Positions 45,751-57,774 of a stretch of 64,000 nt of DNA are shown here, piece after piece. This DNA is from Caenorhabditis remanei. Its lineage: Eukaryota; Nematoda; Chromadorea; Rhabditida; Rhabditidae. Numbering within the stretch: position 1 is the stretch's first letter; every line of letters begins with the position of its first letter. The translations under genes were made by a program, and so were the position numbers. The stretch lies in contig NC_071330.1 in NCBI RefSeq assembly GCF_010183535.1, forward strand, positions 10,211,717-10,275,716, written 5' to 3'. The notes below the pieces were generated by a model. The model did not search any database and was not told the DNA's origin. It was given only the letters and a program-made list of their open reading frames with translations.

Positions 45751-46980
45751 ATGAGCTCTCAGCCACGTGGTTCACAGCCAGGTCCTTCCTTCAGTCCGGT
45801 GACTTCACCGATTTCACAACGAAACTTCCGATACGAACCAGCAAGAAGCGGTTACACATCACCTGGACAGTATTCAACTTATTCAACGAGGTTTTAGTTT
45901 GTTTTCTAAAACTAGAACAGTTTGTAATTTTTCAGCACTGCTGATCGTGTCGGCTGTCTCACAGCAGTAAGAATGTCTGCATTTGCGAAGCTGTCCAGAT
46001 TCACACGTCGTCTGGTACATATCCGACAAATGGATTTCGAGTTCGCACTTTGGCAAATGCTCTATCTACTTATCCAGCCTTCAAAAGTGTACAAAAACTT
46101 TATTTACAGAAAACGTAAGACTTCATGTACATATATTATGGCCAAACTTCTACGTTTCAGGTACCAAAGATCAATTTGCAAGAGATGATCCGGCATTCTT
46201 AGTACTTCTGTCTCTCTCACTATTGTTTTCTTCGATTTTCTATGCGTATGCTCTCGGTCTTTCGAAAACTGGCTTTTTCACTTTCTTCCTTTGGTCAGTT
46301 TTTGTGGATTGCATCGCTGTTGGAGTCGTTATCGCCACGATTCTTTGGTGGGTATCGAACCGATTTCTTCGAAAAGTTCGAGACCAGGATGTAGAATGGG
46401 GATACTGCTTTGATGTACACCTCAATGCTTTCTTCCCAATGCTCATTCTCCTTCATGTTATCGTTCCTATTCTTTATCCGAGTAAGTTTTTTTTTCAACC
46501 AATAGACAGAAGCATAGGGGATTTAACATTAAATCTGTAATAAACCGAAAGGTGTCATATACCATTTCCCTTAAAACGTAAAAATATGTTTCCAGTTGAC
46601 TGGTGAAAATGAGGACCTTGGAATGTTCATTTTTAAAGCGAATAAAAATCAAATGCTGTTTAATAGATCTCAAACTCGTTTAACCTAAATCTAGTTAAAA
46701 CTTTTCAGCATTGATCGATTCACCATCATTCTTGTCCGTGTTTCTCGGGAACACGTTCTGGTTCCTCGCAGCCTGCTACTATGTCTACATCACGTTCCTC
46801 GGATACACTGCTCTTCCGATTCTACACAAGACGCAATATTTCCTATATCCCATCTCTTTTATTTTTATGTTCTTTGTAGCCACCTTGACTGCCGGCTGGA
46901 ACATTTCCAGAACAGCTCTCTATTTTTACCATTCCCGTGCTGAGCCACACAAGTTCGCTCCTCAACACAACAGTTTGTAA
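45751..46980 (+). CDS. unc-50: UNC-50 (GMH1 family) membrane protein
   Basis: Four exons (45751-45890, 45936-46114, 46161-46481, 46709-46980) encode 303 residues. After a Ser/Pro-rich N-terminus (SQPGPSFSPVTSPIS) comes the conserved family core with RRLVHIRQMDFEFALWQMLY, LIQPSKVYKNFIYRK, and then five hydrophobic helices (among them FLVLLSLSLLFSSIFYAY, FFTFFLWSVFVDCIAVG, and FWFLAACYYVYITFLGY) with VEWGYCFDVHLNAFFP between them. UNC-50 resides in the Golgi/ER and is required for surface assembly of levamisole-type acetylcholine receptors. The start at 45751 is chosen because the frame opens there and fits the family; the actual acceptor upstream is not obvious. Confidence 0.96.
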
Positions 46981-48804
46981 GAAGTGAAATAATTAATCCT
47001 GTGTTTGTAAATTGTAGATGGTAGACAAACCTAACTTGGTGTGTGCTCTTTGAAACTAAAAATTATTGCATGGTGTGCCGAAAAATTCCCGAACAGCTAA
47101 CTGATTTTGTTTAAAACGTGTCCCTTTTCTTGATTCTTTTTTAACATAATTTATTCCCTTGATAAAAATAAAACGTCCATTCCGGATCGAAAAGTGTAGT
47201 TGATGTATAGTTGGTTACCGCGATAAAAAAGGAAAACCTCAAATTCGGAAACGATCTTCAAACCAATACTTCCGCTGATAAGAATAGTCTTCTTCCTCTC
47301 GAAAACGTCATTTATGATTTTCCTTGTTCTTCTTCTACAGATTTTAACGCAAATAACTTAACAGAGGTAATTTTATAATAGTATGATCGAGCACGACTAG
47401 AGAAGAACAAAAAACAACAGAAAAGCAAGGGTGTTCAAAAATTGAAAGAACCAAATGTTATGTTCGTTTAGAGATAGTGAGGTTACAGTAATAGGTGGTA
47501 GTATTTTTGAAAATTCAATTAGGCTCACAGTTTCATGTATATTTAGAGGGATATTAATCATTCTGCACCACAATCACTTTTTTTCATTTAACTATTTCTC
47601 AACTTGGTTTCCGAAAGTTCCCTTAAAATATAAAAATCTCACTATTTAGTCAGGGCCACAGTATTCAAAACGCAGAAAAATAATATTTGTGACCTCGCGG
47701 TTCTTACACGGTTCAAAAATCTAAATCTGGATTTTAATAATTGTCGTGGGTTGACTTACTAATGTTAAAACTCTTATAAAATCTAGAAAAGTTGGTGACC
47801 ACTTCTGATTCACCTGCATCTTTGAACCTCTCTAAGAGATCTCCCTATGAACGACAGTAAACAAAAAGAAGAGATAGGAGAGATAAAAAGTGTATTCCTC
47901 AGTTTACTTCTCAAAATTCTATCGCAACAATGTTTGTTGATGTTGTTTTTTAAGCTTCCGTTTCCTCAGATTTTTCCTCATTTCATTCGAATCACTAATT
48001 GATTGATGAAGGAGTTCTTTCTTTCTTTTTTAGAGTGAGGATAGTTCATTTCATCTAATACCGTAACCCCGCCAAAAACTGAGATTTCCTCTAAACGAGA
48101 TGAGTAATATTACGTAATAACATCTAACCACATTGCGTGTTTTGGTTGTGATTTTATACTGAGAAAATTAATTTTGTAATAATGAGATGGGAATTTTAAA
48201 TTGGATCAGATTTTTGAGAACTATCATTTATCCTCAGATTCTTCTTTTTCCGATCGGTGTTTGATAAATTTTTCTGATTAATGAGATGAAAGGAGAACAT
48301 CTGTTTCACATGAATCCGCTTCATGATTTCATTTGAGAAAATGACATAATTTTAAGACAATGATTCTCCAGTAAAATGAGTTATAAACTTCATAGCTTCA
48401 TACTGATTTCCAATCAACAATCGTCCCAATCAATCAACATAAAACAAGTCGCCTTTCTCTGGCTAAAGATTGAATTAGTCATCCGATCTGATGAGTAATT
48501 TGCTACCGTAGAAAACGAAGACTCCGCCTTTCATCTTTTGCAAAGTTATATAAATGAGTGAATTCATCACTAAATCGGTATTAAAAATAACAAAAATTGA
48601 AGAGAAAAAGAGCTCTTACAGTACTGTTGTCTGCACCTTTTCAGCGCGGCCAATCGCCGTCTTTTGTCTCTCTTTTTCATCTTCTCTTCTTTCTTTTTCT
48701 TCCCACGTGGGACTGATTTGATACGTTGACCTAATATTCTTCTTGTTCTTCTTCTTCTTCTTTCAATAAATTTAACATTTCTTCTAGTTTGAAATCTTGG
48801 AAAA
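46981..48804. other. Intergenic, 1.8 kb
   Basis: unc-50 3' UTR and the upstream region of the bZIP-like gene. AT-rich, no gene or repeat recognised. Confidence 0.5.
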
Positions 48805-50998
48805 ATGTCAAACAATCAAAATGATTGGGATGACATAATGGATGTTCTTGTGGATAATGTGGGCTATTTGGTAAACAATATTCTAGCATCTCAAATTTCA
48901 AAATATATTATTTTCAGACAGAAACAGACCGAGCGATTCCAGAAGATGATGTTGTAGTGATCACACATTCCGCCTATCCAACGATTCCAATATTGAGAAC
49001 AGAAGACTCGGATATGAGATCATGGATGCAAAATAATCAAATTCAGATGCCAGACCAATATTTACAAAGTTCGGAAAAATTGAAAAGAAGTGAGTAATGC
49101 CCTTTTCAATCTCCGCCTCTTCGGGATTCTCTAAGGCTGAGGAAACTCTAACAGTGAGCAATGAAACGAATAGAAGAAAAGGGAAATAATAGGAGAGGAG
49201 GAGGTCATTCGTTGATTACGTCGTCAGTTTCAGACCTATTCGAAATGCGTCGACGATCTCAAACTGCTTCTGAAGAGAGTCGACGTCAGTCGTCGAGGAC
49301 TTCTGAAGGAAATGATGTTCCGTCGACTGAATATCACTATATGTATCAAGATAGTGAGTTAGAATTTTAACTTCAATGAAAGGGTTTTCTGTAGTTCTAG
49401 AACTTATCTAATGTTCCAGAATCCAGTTTGTTACTCATAATTCTGTAAACACCCCAAAATCTGAAATTTTCAGTCTCAATCCGAATGGGAGAGATGTCAA
49501 TGATGCCACCATTTCCTGAGGAAAGTGAAGGTGAGTAAATCTTATTAGCAGCAAACTAGACAACTTGTAGAACTTCGTTCTTTCATTTTCTTTTCCGTTT
49601 TTTCGTCTACGTTTATCGATGATCACTGATTGCTGACTCATTTTAACCAAGGATGATAGTGGGAAATATCGGAAATTGAATGGTTTACATTTTGAGGAAT
49701 GACTAATAACAAGAGAGGAACATGTTAAATTGGAATTTGCGATTAGGAATGATTATCTTTTTATTGATAAGCAATTTAAGGTTTCCGATTGATCTTTCAT
49801 ACTTTTCAGATAAGTAGTTCAAAATGTGAAATAGTTATTGACAGCTCTTTGTATCAAGTTCTTCTAAATTCTGTTTTTCTTGATTACAAAGTTACTGTAG
49901 ATTGGAGCCACATAGTCGTTGTCTTTTTATAAGTACAATCTAACTCTTTGTCTTTCTTATCTATCAAATTCCAGGTTCAACCAGTCCTTCTTCTACAGAA
50001 TCAGACGACAGTGGTTCTGATTGGAACCCTGGACCATCGTCTATTGGTGAGACATTCGAACTCTTAATATTCAAATCTTGAACATTTCTCTCTTCCAGAT
50101 ACAACAAGAAACGCCAGTGAATCTCCACTGCTACCTGAAATTGATAGAGAACCCCGTCGTCTTTCGAAAACTCAGAAAGGGAAAATGACAGATGAAGAAT
50201 TGGAGAGAAGAAGAAAAGAAGCGAACAAGAAGAATAGTAAGAACTATAACAAGAATAAGAAGTCGAAAGAAATCAGTTTAAATCAAGAATACGAAGAGAA
50301 GAAAGCTTGTTTGAAGCGGATGAAAGATGAGGAAAAAGAAATGAAGAATTTGCTTCTGGAGTGTTATACATACACAGGAACCGTTGTTAGAGTATCTGAG
50401 GAGGATGGAATCCCCACTTTGATGGACGAAGAAACTTTTATTAACGGAATCAAATCTATCGATTCTGAGTTTTTAAAAAGAAAGTCTCAAGATGCAAATT
50501 TCAGAAAACTATCAGAGGTAACAATCCGACGACCTTCGAAATTCCAATTCAAAACTTTTAAATTTCAGGTTTATCAAATGAAAAAGAAAAAGCACACAGA
50601 TGCTGAAAATGATAAAAAACTAAAGAGGGTAATTTCCAACATCCCGATATAAATTATCCAGTTAATTTCAGATGAATACGAATACATACGGATCCAGAAA
50701 ATCTCGAGCTCTCCATAGTATGAGAATTGCTCATTTTGAACTTAAACTGGCGGAACTGCAGTTTGAAATGACCAAGTATTCGGATAGAACGAACCTGATG
50801 AAGATGGTGAAAAGACAGGTGAGCAATTAACTGAAAACCGAAAATTTAAAAAGGAATGTTTTTCAGATGGCGTCAATCTTCAACTTCCGATATGCTGGAG
50901 CCGAGGAGTATATCAGCCTTCCACGGTCTCGAAAAGAACGTTTCGATCAACTTTGCAATATTTTGAAGGCAGATTCTCCAAGAACATCACGCACGTAA
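48805..50998 (+). CDS. bZIP-like basic/coiled-coil nuclear protein, 414 aa
   Basis: Nine exons (48805-48870, 48918-49089, 49234-49353, 49474-49530, 49975-50046, 50099-50517, 50569-50628, 50672-50818, 50867-50998) sum to 1245 bp with consistent phases. The N-terminal third is acidic (NDWDDIMDVLVDNVGYL, a possible activation segment). The middle is Ser-rich (SPSSTESDDSGSDWNPGPSS). Around residues 195-255 a strongly basic stretch (ERRRKEANKKNSKNYNKNKK) runs into a helix rich in Lys and Glu that includes ACLKRMKDEEKEMKNLLLEC. This is the layout of a bZIP factor, but the invariant Arg of the basic region is replaced by Lys/Asn and the leucine heptads are weak. The C-terminal helical part has FELKLAELQFEMTKY. 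I do not know the C. elegans counterpart. A nuclear role is inferred. Confidence 0.75.
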
Positions 50999-51354
50999 CC
51001 CTCTTCTCTAATTTATGTACAACTTTAATTCTTCCCTGCTGAAGTATAGCAATTACTCTTCCCATATTTATTCATCACCTCAAAAAACTTTATATTCCCT
51101 TTTCATTCTAGTCAATCTCGTTCATTATCTATTGTTACTAGTCGTTTAGCTGTCTTCAATTCTAATAAACATTTCATAAAAGATTGTGCTCGATAAAACA
51201 AAATTGACCTTCTTCCACTATTTCGATCGGCGATCTATTAGAGAATCGGTATTCCAAAAAAACATAAGTCTTCCGTGATTGAAGAGATCGAAATCTACAA
51301 AAAAGGTCATTCCTCCATTCATAACTAAACCAAAGTCTCAAGAAATTATTTCCA
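50999..51354. other. Short intergenic region
   Basis: 356 bp between two plus-strand genes, with AATAAA-like signals near 51163. Close enough for an operon, but no clear acceptor directly before the ATG at 51355. Confidence 0.4.
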
Positions 51355-53465
51355 ATGATTCGGAATGTTTTGACGATAGGAGCTGCTACAATGTTTACTG
51401 TTTATTTATTTTCATCTGCATTTTATTCCGTTTATAATTTCATATTTAGCAAGGATAATTATGATGTTTTCATTGTTTCTCTTGATTTGAAAGGGGTAAG
51501 TTCAATTTAATTTTCGTTTTCAAGTCAAGTCGGATCCCCGAATTCAATAAACCCAAAAAAGAGAATCAGTGAACAAAACGACACTAAGATCATTTCAAAC
51601 CATACTTGACCAATCAAACCTGTTAAGTTTACGAGTACAGTCTGGCAAATCGTCACTATATCATGTGAAAACGATACAAAGATCAAACGAAATTATATAG
51701 ATTTCACTTGATTTATTACAAATCGTTACGCCACAATGAAATATTACTCAATGTGAAGTTTTAGAAGACGTTGGTTCAACTTATAGAATGAATCATAAAG
51801 CTTATTGGGTTAAGATAAAAAGGGGTTACTGTAGTTTGAAGAAAGCCAGACTCTTTTCCTGGTAAAGAAAAACGTGAAAATCATAAGGGTTTGGCAAGAG
51901 GAAAAAGAGGAACTTTGGAAGAACTTATCGAAGAGTTTGCCAGTGATTGGAATGCCCGAGTTGAAAAATATGCGAAACAACTAACAATGCCTAGAATTTT
52001 AGGGTAATATCCTACGTTTCTAACAGGTTGTTATGTCTTTCAGGCAGCTTGGCATTAAAGATTTTTATTCTTTTTAGTAGATTCATAATTTATTTTTAGT
52101 TTTATTCCAGGTCACCTCAACTCCATGTATCTCGTTTCTTGAATCTCTCTCTGTCTCTTTTCCGGTTCTTTTGATTGATATCCACGTGCTACAGTCTCTT
52201 CATGAAGAGAAATGTGAGAAATTATCAACACAGAGAATCAAGGTAGACAAAAGAGAACTTTACTTCCCTGTTCCCATCACATTTTTTCTCAGGTTGCAAT
52301 TGATAAGACGTTTCGGAACAATACAGATAGTAATGAGTCACGCTTCCAATTTTTTGGGATGGAGAATCATGCAAACAAAGATTATTTTCAATTCAAAACA
52401 CAACCGATACGAGCGATTCCAAAGTTTTAATTCTGAAAACAGGCAAGGGTTTAATAAGTAATTTTCAGAAACTTCAAAACTTTTTTCGTGGGAAATATCC
52501 AGATTCCGAGTAACATACCGTTGTTTCTTGAAATGTGGAAGCGATCAACTCTCTTGAAATGTTTGAATTTACCAATGAACAGGAATATGGTGAGAGGAAG
52601 TGAATGATGTCATTTTGAAGTTATGATTAGCAATAATGTTCCAAACAAATTATAGACTCATCATATTATTGAAAATGGAAAAGAAGCAGCAGGGAAGTTG
52701 GCTGAATTCAGGGATATTATGTTGCAATTCAATATGTTCCCGTTTTTGAATGGAGGAACCCTTTTAGGTTTTCACTTTTTTCTTAAAGTCTGGAAACGTT
52801 CTTTTTTTTATTCAGGTTGGTACAGAGAATGCGGAATCATTCCGCATACAACTGATATGGATATTGCGGTTTTTGCGAAGGACTTTCGCCCGGATTTGGT
52901 CAAATTTCTACAGTCGAGAAGTTCGCCATTCCAATTGGTGAGAAAAATTGGATTGGTGAGTCAGAAACTTTGATAATTTACTATGAGCAATTGATATTTT
53001 TGCAGCTGAATGACTCATTCGAATTGACCGTGACTACCAAAACCGGATACAAGGTAAATACAGACTTGTTTTTGATGTACGAAGCTGTTGATGGAAATGG
53101 AAATGTTCGAAATTGGGTTGGAGGAGCAAGTGAGCAAGATCCGAGTCTTTGAAAAGTCTAGCTTATCTTTTCCAGGTTATACCCTAAAGTATAAATACAT
53201 TTATCCTAAATATGATCCCTGGTGTGCCGCTGATCTCTATGGATACCTCTTTTGGGTAACTTGTTCTCCTCAGAAAATGCTAATTGTAAGGCAATCCCCA
53301 TCATTATTTTTTGCTTGAACACAAAACTTTCAGTTCGAATACGGAAATTTATGGTATGAAGATCTTCCAAGTTCACAATATAATTGGAAAAACTCAGCCA
53401 ATAATGTACAAAGAAATGGAGAATGGAGAGAAGAAGAATTGGAACAAGTTTATGTGATGTATTGA
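51355..53465 (+). CDS. Fukutin/LicD-like type II membrane protein
   Basis: Ten exons fit (51355-51495, 51835-51861, 52111-52242, 52293-52423, 52469-52589, 52656-52767, 52816-52955, 53006-53129, 53176-53285, 53334-53465), giving 389 residues in frame; the 27-bp second exon is the least certain. A signal anchor (VLTIGAATMFTVYLFSSAFY) suggests a Golgi/ER type II protein. The catalytic-type LicD/fukutin core is clear: FLNGGTLLGWYRECGIIPHT followed by the acidic metal-binding motif TDMDIAV, then NTDLFLMYE and YPKYDPWCAADLYGYLFWV. Members transfer phospho-ribitol or phosphocholine to glycans; nematodes have an expanded set of unknown substrate. In C. elegans a related gene lies next to vglu-3, as here. 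An unexplained open segment lies in intron 2 (see findings). Confidence 0.85.
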
Positions 53466-53799
53466 ATTTTGAGAGCATAAAACGTGACTAGCTTGAAAAA
53501 AGGGAAGAGGAGAAAAATGAGTATAAAGAAATTTGAAGAAAGGAAATGAAAAGATAATTGCAAAGAATGAGAGGTTTGAATATACTTTTGACATCGGAAA
53601 CATCTGAATATGAAGACGTCAAAAAGTAGATTCATGGTGTCAGAAGTTACGAGAGAATTTGTGATGACATGGTCATCAGTCAAGAGAAACAAAGAAGAAA
53701 AAGGCTCGCTGAAGGAAAATGGTTCTTACAGAGAGATCGATGAATCGGTTGGACGGGAATGGAAATATATGCATAAATAAGATGCCAAATGAGACATTT
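53466..53799. other. Convergent 3' region
   Basis: 334 bp between convergent genes holding both 3' UTRs. ORFs here on the minus strand are low-complexity shadows. Confidence 0.5.
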
Positions 53800-54094
53800 C
53801 TAGACTTCTGGTCTATCCGTTTTCAAGTTTTTCTGTGATGGTTCTTCTGGAACAACTTCAAGATTTCCACCAACTGCCTTCGTTTCATTCAGAACTCCCT
53901 CTTCAGTTGGTGTCTCTGTTTTATTACATGCTTTCATTTCTGATGAGTTGACTCTTTCCTCTTCCATTCTGGAAATAGTTTTCAATTGGTTGGAACACAG
54001 TATCATCTGTAGCTACTACTTCACTGATAACTCACTTTGCATAGTTGGTATCAGTACTGCGACTCCTTGTTCTTCTTGACAAACTTCTGACCAT
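53800..54094 (-). CDS. Small uncharacterised protein, 75 aa, behind vglu-3
   Basis: Two exons (54094-54036 and 53968-53800) with a 67-bp intron, phases consistent. The start lies 4 bp after GAAATTTCAG, a strong acceptor. The N-terminus is Arg/Ser-rich (MVRSLSRRTRSRSTDTNYAK); the rest is acidic and hydrophilic (MEEERVNSSEMK, ending KNLKTDRPEV). No family recognised. The ATG is 120 bp behind the vglu-3 stop on the same strand, the spacing typical of an SL2-spliced operon partner. An alternative is that it is a differently spliced 3' part of the vglu-3 locus. Confidence 0.6.
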
Positions 54095-54214
54095 TGTGGC
54101 TGAAATTTCTCAGAATCTCATCGAAATGTCATCGAAAGAAGAAGTAAACAAACAGAAAAACGGACGGAACCAAGGAAGAAAAATAAACTGAAGAATAGAA
54201 AAAAAGAAAGAGAG

Positions 54215-56438
54215 TTAGTAGAAACCGAGAGTTGGTTTATTCATTGAAAAGTTCATGCCAAGCAACGTACACATTCGTCGCACAAATTCATTGAATGTCT
54301 CTTCCTTTTCTGGCTCACGCGCCCATGGCTGAAAAATTGAAAATTAGGAAGAGAATTTCGGGAGTTTGGTACGAACCAAAACATCTCCTTTTGCAAAAAC
54401 TAGGAAGAAAATGATTCCGCAAATGTCGATGGACATGGCAAGGAGGAACACCCATTTCCAGCCTTCCGGGTTCTGAAAAGTACAAATTTGATTGATTGTC
54501 AGGATTTACACCTCTTTCCACAGTTTTGTGTATAATACTTTAGAATTTTGAGAAACCGATTTCATTCAGCTTGCTAATAGAACCGAAAAGATGTTTCAGT
54601 TATTTGTCAAACTTGATTCGTTTGTTTCCGGTACTCAAGTTCTAATCACTCATTCCGTTTCAGTTCAGTCAATCATAAACTTCGTTTTCTGATCATCAGA
54701 TCTTGAATCACAGAAAAATAAACTGAATCTTGATACCGTTCGATTTCTTCCTCGCTAGACAAGCCATTAAAGTTTCAAACATCACTTCCTTTTTTATCCG
54801 AAAAAAGAACAAAGTATATTCTAACAAAGTTCAGACAATAAATCTTTCAAACGTCTACAGTAACCTAGTTCTCTTACCTCAAAAGTCATCGAATTCGTAA
54901 CGATTCCTCCGACTCCTGCGATCGCACCCAAACCGTTTGCAATACCCATGAGAATCGGTGCATATCTTGGAGCAATATCGAAATGATTAACATTGAAAGC
55001 GGAAAGAACAGCTCCAGCTCCAGAACAAGCAATGATTAAACATGTTACAGCGATAACAGGATCCCGAATGAATGCAAGACTTCCCAACATGACAGCTTCA
55101 ACAGTGAATCCAAATGTATTCACTGACTTTCTCACGGCTTCTGTACTCATTTTTCCAGACGAACGAAGATAATCAGAGAGTTGACCACTAGTGAGAGTGA
55201 CAATACACATTCCAAGTTGAGGGAAAATTGCAATTATTCCACTCTGAAATGAGAATTGATTGGAATTTCGTGGCATGATGAAACTCACGTTTTTGATATC
55301 AATATGAAGAACATCTTTCATGTAAGTGAGCTGATTTCCGAGAAGTAAAAAGAAACTCCATGAACGACAGAAAGAGCAGATAATGATAGCCCAGACAGCA
55401 GTAGATGTCATCATGTCACGCCATGGCAGTGTGGTTAACTAGAAATTGGTTTTTATGGACTCTTCTGCAAATATGTATACTCACCGTCATGTTTTTAACA
55501 GCAACAGATCCTACTTTCTCAGTGATGAATTTCTTCTCGTCTTCACTAATGTAATTGTGAGTTGTTGGACTACTTCCAGCTACGTACATCCATGCGAGAG
55601 ACCAGATAATTCCCAAAACTCCGAATACATAGAATGGAGCACTCCAGTGAAAATGAGATACTAGATAAGCAGATGCCGGTAATCCAATCATTACTCCAAC
55701 CGATGCTCCTGTGAATGTCGTCGTTGCTAACTTTGATCTTTCGAGAGGCGGAGCCCAGAACTTCCAGACTCCGTGCATTGCTGGATAACAGACACCCAAA
55801 GCGAGCCCTTGCATTGTTTGAATAACCATCACGAATATATCAGTAAATGGGTGAAATTTCAGAGAAACGGCAGTCAGGATATTGAGAAGAGAGGCGATGA
55901 GAATACCAAGCATGAAGAGTTTATTTGGAGCGAATTTGGAAGCGAGAACTCCGGCCGGAATCTGAGAAGCAGCGTATCCGTAGAAGAATGAGCTCTCCAT
56001 CATTCCGACTTCAGTTCCAGTCCAGAAAAACTCCTTTTCCTAAAATATTATTGGTTAGGAAATCAGTTGATGCAGAAAGGCTTCGGACTCAGAATCCTCT
56101 TATTCCAACGATTAAGAAAATAAAACACGTACATGAACTTCTCCGTAAGCATCTGTGAAGTTATTGACCATTCGATTCTTTGCCACACCAAAATTCGATC
56201 GAATTCCAAATGAAATTGCAAATCCTAAATGAGCTAGAAGAGCTATCTGCCATCGAACCTTACGGAGAAAGAACTTATTCTGAAAATATACGGTAACACG
56301 TGAACTTAGAAAAAAAAGACTCACATCTTCAGTAAGAGTATGAAGTTGTTCTCGATGTTCCCACGTTTTCGAAGAGAAAGTTCTTCGAAGAGTGTCCGAA
56401 ATCGCCGATGCCGACTTTTTCAGCGTTTTACTCGCCAT
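54215..56438 (-). CDS. vglu-3: Vesicular glutamate transporter-like MFS protein
   Basis: Seven exons (56438-56325, 56279-56133, 56039-55485, 55438-55289, 55243-54878, 54472-54377, 54328-54215) encode 513 residues. The SLC17 anion transporter fold is clear: SFGIRSNFGVAKNRMV in helix 1, then FFWTGTEVGMMESSFFYGY, MQGLALGVCYPAMHGVWKFW, helices through FTGASVGVMIGLP, and the second half with LGNQLTYMKDVLHID and GANGLGAIAGVGG-like packing (IANGLGAIAGVGGIV). Such proteins load vesicles with glutamate or other organic anions using the proton gradient. eat-4 is the main C. elegans transporter; vglu-3 is a relative whose substrate is less clear, and the symbol is supported by synteny with unc-50 and unc-69. 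The start codon is a few bases after the 5' region GGGATCTCCATT, without an obvious acceptor. Confidence 0.93.
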
Positions 56439-57476
56439 AATGGAGATCCCTGTAGTCCACTAGTAGTTTTGAAATACGATACCACCGAATAATGAGATTA
56501 GATTCTGATTGTTGTTGTGTCTAAAAAAGTGGGGATCATTAAAAAAGGATAAAAATCGAACTTTTCTGATTTGATAAATAGCCAATGGATACACAAAAAG
56601 AAACGATAAAAATGGATAAAGAGAATGTATATGCGGAGAGATGAAAAGGCGTGGGAACAAGTTTCGGGGGCCGAAGAAGAGTGATATTGGTTCGTATGAC
56701 AACGACAATGAAAACGCAATCAATTCAGCTGATATTATCCTCCCCGCCTGACAGGAAAAGGGGAGAAACTACAGTAATTTGATGAGAAGAAGAAGAAAAA
56801 AAAGAGATAATGGGCGGAAAAAATTGAGAAGAGAAGATCTTTTGACCGTCCACTGATAAGTTGATACTGATTCAACTAAGTTCTCTCTAAGATCAGCGAA
56901 CTCAATTGTTTTTCGATTTTTATATTCCAAGCCACAAATGTTTCTTTTTTCTGGTTTGAAACGCTATGCGGAAGTATTCGAATTGAAGAAAACGATGTAA
57001 AGTGTTCAATTGGTTTCTGCATGATGAGTAATAAATATTGAGAGATGATTACAACCGTATAGCGAATGAAAAAGAAATGAATTGTTCAATATGGAATAGG
57101 AGAACTATAAGAAGAGAAAGACGAAGGAGAATGAGAAGAAGCAATTAAGAAAAAAGAAAAAGGACACGGACATCGAAGACGATAAACAAAATATACTTAA
57201 TTGGGATCATTTTCTTTCTATTTTATGGATCAGATATCTGATATGAAATGAGCCGTTGAAACAGACCACGACATCATGCCAATCATTTACGATATTCAAT
57301 AACAAAATTTAGAAATGGGATGTCTGGAGTCTCAAGGCTAACCAATATGTGTAGTGTGATCAGACCCAATGAAAAGAAGATTGGGAAATTGAGATGGACA
57401 GTGACTCAATCAGATATAGTTTCTCTTTATCGTTTAAAACATAGATCTAACTGTATTGGCACTTTTTTGATGTCTC

Positions 57477-57774
57477 ACAAGGGAATCTCAGGGTATCGCA
57501 AGTTTGGAATCGTTCCAAGTTGCTACCAGGTATTGAGGAAAACTTGAATAGACATATTATTTTGCCGCTGAGAAAAACTGTCTCAAAGTTTCACCCCTGT
57601 CGTAAAAGCCCGGGAAGGCCAGGGGTGAAGACGGTTTTTCTCAGCGGGAAGTGACATACACAAAACAAAAATTTGGGATCTTCCTAATCAAGTTGTCCTC
57701 ATCCTTATTGCCTGGTAAAAATTTGGAACGATTCCAAACTTGCGACCCCCTGAGGTTCCCTTGTCAGATTTTGC
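57477..57774. mobile_element. Foldback MITE with a nested hairpin
   Basis: 298-bp element with terminal inverted repeats of about 54 bp: ACAAGGGAATCTCAGGG, then GCAAGTTTGGAATCGTTCCA, and the complement at the right end. Inside it, 57565-57647 is a second perfect-stem palindrome (CCGCTGAGAAAAACTG against its complement, with TTTCACCCCTG arms inside). No coding capacity. No clear target duplication seen. Confidence 0.85.

Noticed and set aside
57320..57547. 75-codon ORF running into the foldback element
   Set aside because: Its second half is the terminal inverted repeat of the MITE, so it is not a gene.
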